This document shows, one piece after another, positions 43,312 through 51,532 of a DNA stretch of 64,000 nt (the stretch's first letter is position 1; the number at the start of each line of letters is the position of its first letter). Source of the DNA: JAEUJM01 sp044221555. Its GTDB lineage: Bacteria; Actinomycetota; Acidimicrobiia; Acidimicrobiales; DATDAH01. The notes beneath the pieces are model-generated. The model saw only the letters and a program-made list of their open reading frames with translations, had not been told where the DNA came from and searched no databases. A program made the position numbers and the translations under genes. The DNA lies in NCBI GenBank assembly GCA_044221555.1, contig JBGAOY010000009.1, forward strand, positions 1 to 64,000, read 5' to 3'.

Positions 43312-44232
43312 ATGACGCGCTGCCCGCACTGCGCCCGGGACCTACGCGAGAACGCACGCTTCTGTCCCAACTGCGGCACCGCGGTTCCCGGTGCCTCGAA
43401 GGCCGCGAAGTCGACCGCCGCGGCACCGCCACCGCCACCATCGCCAACGCCACCACCGCCGCCATCGGAGGGCGACGCGGCCGCACCCAGGACCATGCCA
43501 CTCGCCGCAGCCGTCGCCATCGTGGCGGTCGTCCTCGTCGTGATCGTGGCCGGTGCGGTCGTCGTCGTCAACGGGTCCGACTCCGACAGCGGCGGCGTGC
43601 CCGCTGGCGCCGACGCCGCGGCGCCCGATCCACGCACCGGGCCCGCCACCACGGGCTCGCCCTCGGGCGGGTCGACACCCGCCACGACCGACACCGTGGC
43701 GCCCACGAGCACGGCGGCCCCGACCGCCACGTCGGCGGCGCCCGCTCCGGGCCCGGTGAGCCCCGTCTCCGCCTCCGCCTCCTCGGAGCAGAGCGGTGTC
43801 AACTCGATCTGCACCGACGAGTTCTTCACCTTTCCCGCGCGCAACGCGATCGACGGCGACGAGCAGACCGGTTGGGGCACCGCGCCCGATGACGGCACCG
43901 GCGAGCGCCTGACGGTCGACTTCGGCCGGACCGTCCACCTCACCTCCGTCGGCGCCACGCCGGGCTACACCAAGATCGGGCCGAACGCCGACATCGGCTG
44001 CCAGTCCGAGACGCGCTTCTACGACAACCGGGTGGTCACCAGCGCGCGGTGGACCTTCGACAGCGGCGAGTCCGTCGTGCAGGACTTCTCCTTCACGCCG
44101 ACGGTCCAGCCCCTCACCGTCGATGTCGACACCCGACGGGTGACGTTCGAGATCCTGGGCACGGTGCCCGGCGGCGGGCCCGACACCGACAGCGACACCA
44201 TCATCTCCGAGGTCCGGTTCGAGGGCTACTGA
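43312..44232 (+). CDS. Zinc-ribbon membrane protein with outer discoidin-like domain
   Basis: A 306-residue protein. A cytoplasmic zinc ribbon (CPHC...CPNCG, residues 4-22), a Pro/Ala-rich linker, one helix (about 63-87), a Ser/Thr/Pro-rich linker outside, and a terminal domain of ~150 residues (ARNAIDGDEQTGWGTAP, LTVDFGRTVHLTSVGATPGYTKIGPNADIGC) that resembles the discoidin-like NADase-type glycan-binding domain. It probably binds glycans at the surface while the ribbon is inside. Similar architectures in actinobacteria have no known function. Confidence 0.75.
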   Translation: MTRCPHCARDLRENARFCPNCGTAVPGASKAAKSTAAAPPPPPSPTPPPPPSEGDAAAPRTMPLAAAVAIVAVVLVVIVAGAVVVVNGSDSDSGGVPAGADAAAPDPRTGPATTGSPSGGSTPATTDTVAPTSTAAPTATSAAPAPGPVSPVSASASSEQSGVNSICTDEFFTFPARNAIDGDEQTGWGTAPDDGTGERLTVDFGRTVHLTSVGATPGYTKIGPNADIGCQSETRFYDNRVVTSARWTFDSGESVVQDFSFTPTVQPLTVDVDTRRVTFEILGTVPGGGPDTDSDTIISEVRFEGY

Positions 44233-44340
44233 GTCGCCGCGGTCCGGGTCGCCCGCGACCGCAGACACCGCCGGCCGACCCGGGGGTAACGTCACGCCGG
44301 GCGGCGCTGTCGAGCGCCCGTCGGGGAACGGGAGGTGCCG

Positions 44341-45636
44341 GTGAGGTCACCGGTTCGGACGGGACAGCGGCCAACCAGGCGACAGGGGCCCGCTCGGCGC
44401 CCCCGCGCCCTCGCCGCGCCGGCGCTCGTCGCCCCCACGCTCGTCGCCGCGGCCGTGATGACGGCGGTGCTGGCGCTCGGCGGGGCGGTGCCCGCCGGCG
44501 CGCAGGCGCCCGTCGAGTCGGTGACGACCTGGCTGCAGGTCGACGGTGGGCCGGCCCACACCTGCGCCGTCGCCACCACCCACGCCCTCTACTGCTGGGG
44601 CTCCGACGCGTTCGGGGCGCTCGGCAACGGTGGGCCCAACGCGGAGGCGCCCACCCCGACCCAGGTGGCAGGGGCGGCCACCGACTGGGCCGCGGTCTCC
44701 GCGGGGAACAGCGTGACCTGCGCGATCAAGGTGTCGGGCGCCCTGTTCTGTTGGGGATCCGACTCGTTCGGGGCCCTCGGCAACGGTGGCCCCGACCAGC
44801 ACGCGAGCTCCCCCACCGCGGTGGCCGGGGCCGCGGGGCCGTGGCGCTCGGTCTCGGCCGGCGGTGACGGCGGCGAGGCGGCCGGCGGCGCCGTGTGCGC
44901 CGTCAACGTGGCGGGCCACCTGTTCTGCTGGGGGATGCGCGCCCTCGTGGGTGACGGCGCCGGCACCCACGACCGTTCGGTGCCCACCGAGGTGGCGGGC
45001 GGCGCGTCCAACTGGTCGTCGGTGAGCGTGGGGGGCACCGTCGTCTGCGCCCGCAAGACCACGGGCCGGCTGTTCTGCTGGGGCGGCGACTTCTACGGGC
45101 AGGTGGGCGACGGGCCCACGCCCGTGAACCGCACGCGGCCGGTGCCGGTGGCCAACGGCGACACCCAGTGGGCCGCGGTCGACGCCGGCTACGCCCACGT
45201 CTGCGCCGTGCGCACCACGGGCCGGCTGTTCTGCTGGGGCCTCGACGAGCACGGTCAGCTCGGTCGGTTCCCCCGCCACTACTTCGACTTCCGCAGCGTG
45301 CCCACCGAGGTGCGGGGCGCCACCACCGACTGGGCCGCGGTGACCACCGGCGGCAGCCACACCTGCGCCCGCAAGACGTCGGGGCGCCTCTACTGCTGGG
45401 GGGTGAACTGGAACGGCCAACTGGGCCACGTGCTGGCGACCGACGAGACGGCCACGCCCGTCCGGGTGACGGGCGGCATCACCGATTGGGCCACCCTCTC
45501 CGCCGGCGCCGACCACAACTGCGCGCTGCGCGCCGGTGCCGCGCTGTACTGCTGGGGCTGGGACGGCTCCGGCCAGGTCGGCGACGGCGGCACCGACGAC
45601 CAGATCGTGCCCGCGCCCGTGGCGGTCACGGGGTGA
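44341..45636 (+). CDS. Secreted RCC1-repeat propeller protein, copy 1
   Basis: A 431-residue exported protein. A twin-Arg-rich start and hydrophobic helix (MRSPVRTGQRPTRRQGPARR, then ALAAPALVAPTLVAAAV) give a signal peptide cut near GAQAP. Seven repeats of ~50 residues follow, each with two cysteines in the pattern TCA...LYCWG, as an RCC1-like seven-bladed propeller. GTG 44341 follows GGAGG at 44331-44335 with a 5-nt gap; a GTG at 44335 is too close. RCC1 repeats bind proteins or lipids; the partner here is unknown. First of three tandem paralogues. Confidence 0.88.
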   Translation: MRSPVRTGQRPTRRQGPARRPRALAAPALVAPTLVAAAVMTAVLALGGAVPAGAQAPVESVTTWLQVDGGPAHTCAVATTHALYCWGSDAFGALGNGGPNAEAPTPTQVAGAATDWAAVSAGNSVTCAIKVSGALFCWGSDSFGALGNGGPDQHASSPTAVAGAAGPWRSVSAGGDGGEAAGGAVCAVNVAGHLFCWGMRALVGDGAGTHDRSVPTEVAGGASNWSSVSVGGTVVCARKTTGRLFCWGGDFYGQVGDGPTPVNRTRPVPVANGDTQWAAVDAGYAHVCAVRTTGRLFCWGLDEHGQLGRFPRHYFDFRSVPTEVRGATTDWAAVTTGGSHTCARKTSGRLYCWGVNWNGQLGHVLATDETATPVRVTGGITDWATLSAGADHNCALRAGAALYCWGWDGSGQVGDGGTDDQIVPAPVAVTG

Positions 45637-45727
45637 CCGCCGCCATCGTCCCCGTCCGGGTGGGCAGTAGCGTCGGGCCCGCGACGGGGCATGGCCGGGA
45701 GCGCCCTCGTGAGAGCGGAGCGTGCTG

Positions 45728-47035
45728 ATGGGACCAGCCAGGAGACGACGATCGGATGCGGCCCGCCGGCCGACGGCTGCGCTGGCGGCGGTGGTCGCGC
45801 TGGCGGGCACGCTGCTGGCGACACCGTGGGCGACGGCGGCAGCGCAGGACGCGTCAGCGCAGGACGCGTCGGCTCAGGGCGGGTCGGTGCAGGGCGCGTC
45901 GGCGCAGGGCGGGTCAGTGCAGGGCACCGCCGATGTGGGCGGCAACTGGCGCCAGGTCGACGCGGGCGCGACCACGACGTGCGCGGTGTCGGCGAGCCGT
46001 CACCTGTTCTGCTGGGGGTTCGACGGCGACGGGCTGCTGGGCAACGGCGGTGGCAACACCGACTCGAACGTGCCGGTCGAGGTGGCCGGCGCCGGTGCCG
46101 ACTGGGACACGGTCTCGGTCGGTGACCTCAGCGCCTGCGCGCGCCGGACCAGCGGGCGCCTCTACTGCTGGGGCGGCGACCAGTTCGGCGCGCTGGGCAA
46201 CGGCGGTGGCAACACCTCGTCGAACATCCCCGCCGAGGTGGCCGGCGGGGCGACGGACTGGGCGTCGGTGTCGACCTACAGCGACACCACCTGCGCGGTG
46301 AAGACGACGGGCCACCTGTTCTGCTGGGGCACCGACGAGATGGGCGTGCTGGGCAACGGTGGCACCGACACCGACTCGAGCATGCCGGTCGAGGTGGCCG
46401 GCGGTGCGTCCAACTGGGCCGCCGTCGCGGTCGGCAACGAGCACGTCTGCGCCCGCAAGACCACTGGGCGCCTGTTCTGCTGGGGCCGCGACAGCGACGG
46501 CAACCTCGGCGACGGCCCCAGCCTGGTCCACCGGTCACGACCGTCGCCGGTCGCCGGCAATTCCACCAAGTGGGCCCTGGTGTCGGCGGGCTACCGACAC
46601 ACCTGTGCGGTCAAGACCACAGGTCGCGTCTACTGCTGGGGCTGGGACTGGCGCGGGACGCTGGGCACTCCGGGCCAGGACGACTTCAACCGGCCGGTCC
46701 CGACCGAGGTGGTGGGCGCCACCGCCGACTGGTCGAGCGTCACCGGTGGCAGCTTCCTCACCTGCGGGCGACGGGTGTCGGGCCGCCTCTACTGCTGGGG
46801 CGACAACACCTACGACGAGCTCGGCAACGCCAACCTCCCGTACGACTTCTCGCCGCGGCCCGTCCGGGTGTCGGGGGGATTCACCGACTGGGCATCGGTG
46901 GCGGCCGGCGGCACACACGCCTGCGCCATCCGCGCCGCCGGCGCCCTCTACTGCTGGGGCTACAACTACTACGGCCAGGTCGGCAACGGGCAGACGGGGG
47001 GAACGGTCGCCTCGCCCGTCCCCGTGGTCGCCTGA
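45728..47035 (+). CDS. Secreted RCC1-repeat propeller protein, copy 2
   Basis: A 435-residue paralogue of the genes on each side. The signal peptide (MGPARRRRSDAARRPTAALA...) ends near ATAAAQ and is followed by five to six copies of a five-residue unit (AQDAS, AQGGS, VQGAS). Then seven RCC1 repeats with paired Cys per blade (CAV...LFCWG). The start at ATG 45728 has GGAG at 45717-45720, 7 nt upstream; an upstream GTG at 45722 is too close. Its stop TGA overlaps the ribosome site of copy 3, so they are likely co-translated. Confidence 0.88.
   Translation: MGPARRRRSDAARRPTAALAAVVALAGTLLATPWATAAAQDASAQDASAQGGSVQGASAQGGSVQGTADVGGNWRQVDAGATTTCAVSASRHLFCWGFDGDGLLGNGGGNTDSNVPVEVAGAGADWDTVSVGDLSACARRTSGRLYCWGGDQFGALGNGGGNTSSNIPAEVAGGATDWASVSTYSDTTCAVKTTGHLFCWGTDEMGVLGNGGTDTDSSMPVEVAGGASNWAAVAVGNEHVCARKTTGRLFCWGRDSDGNLGDGPSLVHRSRPSPVAGNSTKWALVSAGYRHTCAVKTTGRVYCWGWDWRGTLGTPGQDDFNRPVPTEVVGATADWSSVTGGSFLTCGRRVSGRLYCWGDNTYDELGNANLPYDFSPRPVRVSGGFTDWASVAAGGTHACAIRAAGALYCWGYNYYGQVGNGQTGGTVASPVPVVA
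45842..45925 (+). repeat. 15-bp tandem repeat in RCC1 copy 2
   Basis: Five to six imperfect 15-bp units coding AQDAS, AQDAS, AQGGS, VQGAS, AQGGS, VQG between signal peptide and propeller. Copy-number change would alter a flexible linker by five residues at a time without shifting the frame. The two flanking paralogues have no such repeat. Confidence 0.75.
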
Positions 47036-47047
47036 GGAGGCAGCGAC

Positions 47048-48331
47048 GTGCCACGGTGCGCCACGACGGACCCGGAACGGTGGCCGCGGCCGGCCGGCGG
47101 TCGGCTCCGGCGCAACGCCCCCGCGGCGACTGCGGTCGGTGCGGTGGCAGCGACCGTGCTCCTGGTGTCGACGCTGTTCACGATGGCACCGAGCGCCGCC
47201 TCGCCCGTGGTGACCGGGGACCAGGCCGCGCCCGAGGCCGCGTCACGCTGGCTGCAGGTGGACGCCGGCCTGCTCCACACCTGTGCGGTGCGGGTGGACC
47301 ATCACCTCTTCTGTTGGGGGCTCGACGATGCCGCCCAGCTCGGCAACGGCCTTCCCCTCGAGGATCGCAGGTCGCCGGTGGAGGTCGCGGGGCACACGGG
47401 GGATTGGGCCGCCGTGTCCGCCGGCGACGTGCACACCTGCGCGATCAAGACCACGGGCCGGCTGTTCTGCTGGGGCAGCGGCTTCGAGGGTCGGTTGGGG
47501 AACGGCGCCGACGAGGACCACCCGGAACCCGTCGAGGTGGCGGGGCTGACGACCGACTGGGCGTCGGTGTCGGCGGGCGGGACCGGGACGTGTGGCACCC
47601 GCACGGACGGCCGCCTGTACTGCTGGGGCGCCGACTTCCGGGGTGCGAACGGCGACGGGGGCGGCACGGTCAGCACCGATGTGCCCACCGAGGTGGCAGG
47701 CGGCGCGACGGACTGGCACTCGGTCAGCACCGGCTTCAACCACACCTGCGCGCAGAAGCTGTCGGGCCGGATCCTCTGCTTCGGCGACGACACGTTTGGC
47801 CAGGTCGGCAACGGCGAGCCCCACGGCAGCTTCCACACGTCCCCGGTCGCCCTGGCCGGTGACGCGACGGACTGGGCCACGGTCACGACCTCGAACCAGC
47901 ACACCTGCGCGACGAAGACCTCCGGGCGCCTGTTCTGCTGGGGCAGGGGGATCGACTGGGCGCTCGGGTCGCCCGGCCAGGACTGGGCCGACCTCTCCTC
48001 GCCCACCCAGGTCGTCGGCGCCACGACCAACTGGGTGACGGTGGCCACCGGGTTCCGCCACTCGTGCGGGCGCCGGGCGGCCGGTCGCCTGTACTGCTGG
48101 GGGTCGCCGAAGCGGGCCGCCCTCGGCCAGAACCGGCAGTTCGTCCAAGCGACACCACTGCTGGTCCCCGGCGGTTTCACCGACTGGTCGACGGTCACCG
48201 CCGGCATGTGGAGCACCTGCGCGCTGCGGGCCAACGGCGTCCTGTACTGCTGGGGCAACAACGAGTACGGCCAGGTCGGCGTCGGGTCCACCGCGCGCAA
48301 GATCGTGGGCCCGCACCGGGTCACGGCCTGA
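47048..48331 (+). CDS. Secreted RCC1-repeat propeller protein, copy 3
   Basis: A 427-residue exported protein similar to copies 1 and 2. The signal peptide core (AATAVGAVAATVLLVSTLF) is followed by seven RCC1 repeats with a conserved Cys pair per blade. The fourth repeat has ILCFG in place of the usual LYCWG, losing the Trp. GTG 47048 has GAGGAGG at 47034-47040, part of it inside the preceding stop. The final repeat ends CALRANGVLYCWGNNEYG like copies 1 and 2. Confidence 0.88.
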   Translation: MPRCATTDPERWPRPAGGRLRRNAPAATAVGAVAATVLLVSTLFTMAPSAASPVVTGDQAAPEAASRWLQVDAGLLHTCAVRVDHHLFCWGLDDAAQLGNGLPLEDRRSPVEVAGHTGDWAAVSAGDVHTCAIKTTGRLFCWGSGFEGRLGNGADEDHPEPVEVAGLTTDWASVSAGGTGTCGTRTDGRLYCWGADFRGANGDGGGTVSTDVPTEVAGGATDWHSVSTGFNHTCAQKLSGRILCFGDDTFGQVGNGEPHGSFHTSPVALAGDATDWATVTTSNQHTCATKTSGRLFCWGRGIDWALGSPGQDWADLSSPTQVVGATTNWVTVATGFRHSCGRRAAGRLYCWGSPKRAALGQNRQFVQATPLLVPGGFTDWSTVTAGMWSTCALRANGVLYCWGNNEYGQVGVGSTARKIVGPHRVTA

Positions 48332-48454
48332 CCCCCCGGGCCCGTCGGCGGCGTCGACCCTGCATCGAGCCCGGCGCCACGAGTCGGTGCCCGGCGTTGG
48401 AGTCGGCGCCCTGCGTCGGCGTCGTCAACACCTCGCCCTAGGGTGGCGCCCGTG

Positions 48455-49432
48455 ATGGCTGACCGGCGGTTCCGGGTGATGGGCAGCGACGCCCACCTGA
48501 TCGTGGTCGGCGCGGACGGCGCCACCGCGGTCGACACCGAGGCACTGCTCGATCGGGCCCAGGCCCGCCTCGATCGGCTCGAGGCCCTGTGGAGCCGGTT
48601 CCAGCCCGACAGCGAGGTCGCCGCGCTCACCGAGCACGCCGGCGAGTGGGTCGACGTCAGCGACGAGACCCTCCTCTTGGTCCGGCGGGCCATCGAGGCC
48701 TGGAGCATCAGCGGCGCCAGCTTCGATCCCACCGTGCTGGGCGACATGATCCGGGCCGGCTACGACCGGTCGTTCGACGCCATGGGCGAGTCGGGCGAGG
48801 TCCGCTCGGGGATGAGCCGGTTGCTGCACGGGTGCGGCGACATCGAGGTCGACGCCGCCGGACGCCGGGTGCGCCTGCCCGAGGGCACCGGCTTCGACCC
48901 GGGTGGCATCGGCAAGGGCCTGGCCGCCGACCTGCTCACCGCCGAGTTGATGGACGCCGGCGCCGCCGGGGTGTGCGCCAACGTCGGCGGCGACCTGCGG
49001 GTGCGCGGCCAGGGCCCCACCGCCGAGGTGGATGGCTGGACGGTGGGCGTCGACCACCCGTGGCTGGCCGAGCCCATCGCGCTGGTCGGGCTGCTCGACG
49101 GGGCGCTGGCCACGTCGACCACGCTCAAGCGGGCGTGGCAGGTCGACGGCGAGGCCCGCCACCACCTCATCGATCCGGGCACCGGCAAACCCTCCACCAG
49201 CGACCTCACCCTGGTCACCGTCATCGCCACCGAGGGGTGGATGGCCGAGATACTGGCCAAGGCGGTCCTGCTGCGGGGCAGCGAGCACCCCTTTGACCTG
49301 CTCGGCGGCACCGGCGCCGAGGCGCTGTGCATCGACACCGCCGGCCGCCTCCAGGCCACCGAGGGCTTCACGACGTTCACCGGCGGCGTGCCCCTCCCCG
49401 AGCGAGTCGACGCGGCGCCGCCCACCGCCTGA
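48455..49432 (+). CDS. ApbE-family FMN transferase
   Basis: A 325-residue protein of the ApbE family: RFRVMGSDAHLIVVGAD at the start, SFDPTVLGDMIRAGYD, the FMN/FAD-binding GFDPGGIGKGLAADLL and ANVGGDLRVRG, then HHLIDPGTGKP. ApbE moves FMN from FAD onto a Thr of a flavoprotein outside the membrane. No signal peptide or lipobox is visible, which is unusual and leaves a cytoplasmic form or another start possible. No FMN-acceptor protein is nearby, though a ferric-reductase-like protein is at 26517. ATG 48455 chosen over GTG 48443. Confidence 0.88.
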   Translation: MADRRFRVMGSDAHLIVVGADGATAVDTEALLDRAQARLDRLEALWSRFQPDSEVAALTEHAGEWVDVSDETLLLVRRAIEAWSISGASFDPTVLGDMIRAGYDRSFDAMGESGEVRSGMSRLLHGCGDIEVDAAGRRVRLPEGTGFDPGGIGKGLAADLLTAELMDAGAAGVCANVGGDLRVRGQGPTAEVDGWTVGVDHPWLAEPIALVGLLDGALATSTTLKRAWQVDGEARHHLIDPGTGKPSTSDLTLVTVIATEGWMAEILAKAVLLRGSEHPFDLLGGTGAEALCIDTAGRLQATEGFTTFTGGVPLPERVDAAPPTA

Positions 49433-49460
49433 GCAAGCACCAGCCCGAGCACCACCCACC

Positions 49461-49511
49461 GTTCTGGCTCCCGATTGGACCGCCATAGCGGTCGAATCGG
49501 GAGCCAATACG
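49461..49511. repeat. Palindromic intergenic repeat, family 1 copy R2
   Basis: TGGCTCCCGATT (49465-49476) pairs with AATCGGGAGCCA (49495-49506); the 18-nt loop contains a second stem, GACCGC/GCGGTC (49478-49493), with CATA at the tip, so almost the whole element folds. 44 of 51 positions match copy R3. It lies between ApbE and the ECF promoter of the second sigma/Kelch operon. Confidence 0.85.
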
Positions 49512-49528
49512 AGTGTGTCGGCCGATTC

Positions 49529-49554
49529 GGAACCTTGCGGACCACCTGTGCGTC
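49529..49554 (+). promoter_or_regulatory. ECF-type promoter of second sigma/Kelch operon
   Basis: GGAAC at 49529-49533 and CGTC at 49551-49554 are separated by 17 bp. CGTC ends 12 nt before the ATG at 49567, the same geometry as the first operon (17443-17468). A start site near 49561 gives a very short leader. Confidence 0.75.
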
Positions 49555-49566
49555 TGTACTGATGCC

Positions 49567-50085
49567 ATGGCGAACGACTCGGCAGCGGAGGACTTCGCCC
49601 AGCGCTACCTCGAGGAGGTACGACGTTGTGTCCGGCTCGCGTACGTGCTCTGCGGTGACGAGGGAACGGCGGAGGAGGTGGTCGGCGACGCGTTCGCATC
49701 GTGCTGGCCGCACTTCCGGGCCGGCACGGTCGACGACGTCCACGGCTACCTGCGCCGCGCCGTCGTGAACACGATGAACAGCCGGTTCCGCCGGCGGCGC
49801 CTCGAGCGGGCGCACCTGGCGCGGACGGCGGCCGAGCGATCGGATGCGTCGGCGTCGCCGGCGGCGTCCGGTGAGGCGGCCGCCACCGATCGATCGACGC
49901 TGTGGCCGGCGCTGCTGGCGCTGCCGATGGACCAGCGCTCGGTGCTGGTTCTGCGCTATCTGGAGGACCAGTCCCTGGAGGACACCGCCGCCCTGCTCGG
50001 GATCAAGGTCGGCACCGTGAAGTCACGCACGTCACGCGGCCTCGAGCAGCTGCGGGCGCAGTTGGGACGACCGGCCGATGCCTGA
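49567..50085 (+). CDS. ECF sigma factor, SigE-like, paralogue 2
   Basis: A 172-residue sigma factor related to that at 17481. Region 2: CVRLAYVLCGDEGTAEEVVGDAFASCWPHFRAG, and HGYLRRAVVNTMNSRFRRRRLE; a longer Ala/Ser linker; region 4: LALPMDQRSVLVLRYLEDQSLEDTAALLGIKVGTVKSRTSRGL. It should recognise promoters of the GGAAC/CGTC type, including its own. The last codons overlap the Kelch gene by 8 nt (ATGCCTGA), exactly as in the first operon. Confidence 0.9.
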   Translation: MANDSAAEDFAQRYLEEVRRCVRLAYVLCGDEGTAEEVVGDAFASCWPHFRAGTVDDVHGYLRRAVVNTMNSRFRRRRLERAHLARTAAERSDASASPAASGEAAATDRSTLWPALLALPMDQRSVLVLRYLEDQSLEDTAALLGIKVGTVKSRTSRGLEQLRAQLGRPADA

Positions 50086-51418
50086 CCTCGACGAACGCCT
50101 GCGTCGCGAGTTGCGGGCCCACGCCGAAGCGGCGCACCCGTCGGCCGACCTGCCGTCGGTCATGGGCGCCGCGGTCGGTCGCCGCCAGCGACGACGCAGC
50201 CGGCTCGTCGCCGGGGCCGCGGTCGTGGTCGTGGCGGCACTGGTCGGCGCCGCGCTGCTCGTCCGAGCCGGCGACGAGGACTCGACCCGTGTCGTCACGG
50301 GCCCCAACCCGGCGACGGGCACACCGGGTGAGTGGACCCCGATGCCCGACGGTCCGTTGTCGCCGCGCAGCGATGCGCTCGCCTTCACCGTCGGCAACGA
50401 GGTCGTGATCTTCGGCGGCGGGCCGGGGTGCCCGCCCGCGGACTCGTGCGGGCCACAGAGCTGGAACGGGTTCGTCGACGGAGCCGCCTACGATCCCGCG
50501 GCCCGGAGCTGGCGACCGCTCGCCGACATGCCGCACGCCCTCGATGAGTCCAGCGGGACGGTGATCGATGACCGGCTCTACGTGTGGGGGCAGTTCTACT
50601 GCCCTCCGCAGGCGAACTGTCCTGGCGAATCCCTCGACACCTTCACGTCGTACGACGCCGGCGAGGACGAATGGACCGACCTGCCGACGCCCGAGGGAGT
50701 GGAGACGGAGAGCCCCAGCGGCGAACCGCCGACGTTGACCTCGCTCGGCGAGCGGCTCGTCCTCACCCAGGTCGACGCGACAACCGGTTCCACCGACCGG
50801 GTCTACGACCCCGCCACGAACGTCTGGAGCGATCTGCCGGTCGACCCGTTGCGTCCAGGGCACGACCGGATGATGGCCACCGACGACGAGGGCGACCTCT
50901 ACCTGTTCTCGACCCCGGCCGGCGGTGCTCCGTTCGATGTGGCCGTCCTGCGGGCGGGGGCGAGCGAGTGGGAGCGGTTGCCAGCTTCGGACGTGGACCC
51001 ACAGCAGTTCGACTACCAATATCGCTGGTACACGTTCGGCGACACGATCATCTGGCCGTCGCCGTCGCAGAGCCCACCTCGCGACGACGGCTTCCCGGGG
51101 GACCCGCCCGGACAGCGGCTCGACACTCGAGCCGACACCTGGTCCGACCTGCCTGCATCCGACGCCGGCCCCGGGTTCCGCACGGTGCCGGTCGCCGGGA
51201 CGAACCACGTCACCGCGGGCGGACTGGTGCTTGACCTCACGAGGGACGCCTGGGTCCCCCTTCCCGAACCGGACGGTGCTTCCGAGAACGGCTCCGCCGC
51301 CTGGGTGGGTGATGCGCTGGTTATGTGGGGCGGCGCCCGCCTCCCCGACGGCGACGACGTCGGCGGCTACGACCAGGACACCGGCGCCGTCTGGACCGCG
51401 CCGGCGGGTGGGCGCTGA
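50078..51418 (+). CDS. Membrane-anchored Kelch-like propeller, paralogue 2
   Basis: A 446-residue single-pass protein: cytoplasmic residues 1-43 (charged, RRQRRRSR near the membrane), one helix (about 44-65), then the outside Kelch-like propeller (GEWTPMPDGPLSPRSDALAF, VVIFGGGPG, AYDPAARSWRPLADMPH, VYDPATNVWSDLP, LDTRADTWSDLP, WVGDALVMWGGAR). It overlaps the sigma gene by 8 nt as in the first operon. It is a candidate anti-sigma sensor without the zinc anti-sigma motif. The neighbour downstream is a convergent WYL regulator with repeat R3 between. Confidence 0.75.
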   Translation: MPDLDERLRRELRAHAEAAHPSADLPSVMGAAVGRRQRRRSRLVAGAAVVVVAALVGAALLVRAGDEDSTRVVTGPNPATGTPGEWTPMPDGPLSPRSDALAFTVGNEVVIFGGGPGCPPADSCGPQSWNGFVDGAAYDPAARSWRPLADMPHALDESSGTVIDDRLYVWGQFYCPPQANCPGESLDTFTSYDAGEDEWTDLPTPEGVETESPSGEPPTLTSLGERLVLTQVDATTGSTDRVYDPATNVWSDLPVDPLRPGHDRMMATDDEGDLYLFSTPAGGAPFDVAVLRAGASEWERLPASDVDPQQFDYQYRWYTFGDTIIWPSPSQSPPRDDGFPGDPPGQRLDTRADTWSDLPASDAGPGFRTVPVAGTNHVTAGGLVLDLTRDAWVPLPEPDGASENGSAAWVGDALVMWGGARLPDGDDVGGYDQDTGAVWTAPAGGR

Positions 51419-51481
51419 CGCCGGGGGATCCATGCGAACTGGTTGTTGTGCTCTGATCGGGCCTCTCGAAGGCAGTCCGCC

Positions 51482-51532
51482 GTTCTGGCTCCCGATTCGA
51501 CCGCTATAGCGGCCCTATCGGGAGCCAGTTCG
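51482..51532. repeat. Palindromic intergenic repeat, family 1 copy R3
   Basis: TGGCTCCCGAT (51486-51496) pairs with ATCGGGAGCCA (51517-51527); the centre CCGCTATAGCGG (51501-51512) is a perfect palindrome. It matches R2 at 44 of 51 positions. The right arm overlaps the last codons and the TAG stop of the WYL regulator gene, so the repeat contributes the C-terminus of that protein. Confidence 0.85.

Noticed and set aside
45842..45925. CRISPR-like repeat array
   Set aside because: The 15-bp units are contiguous without spacers and code in frame for a linker.
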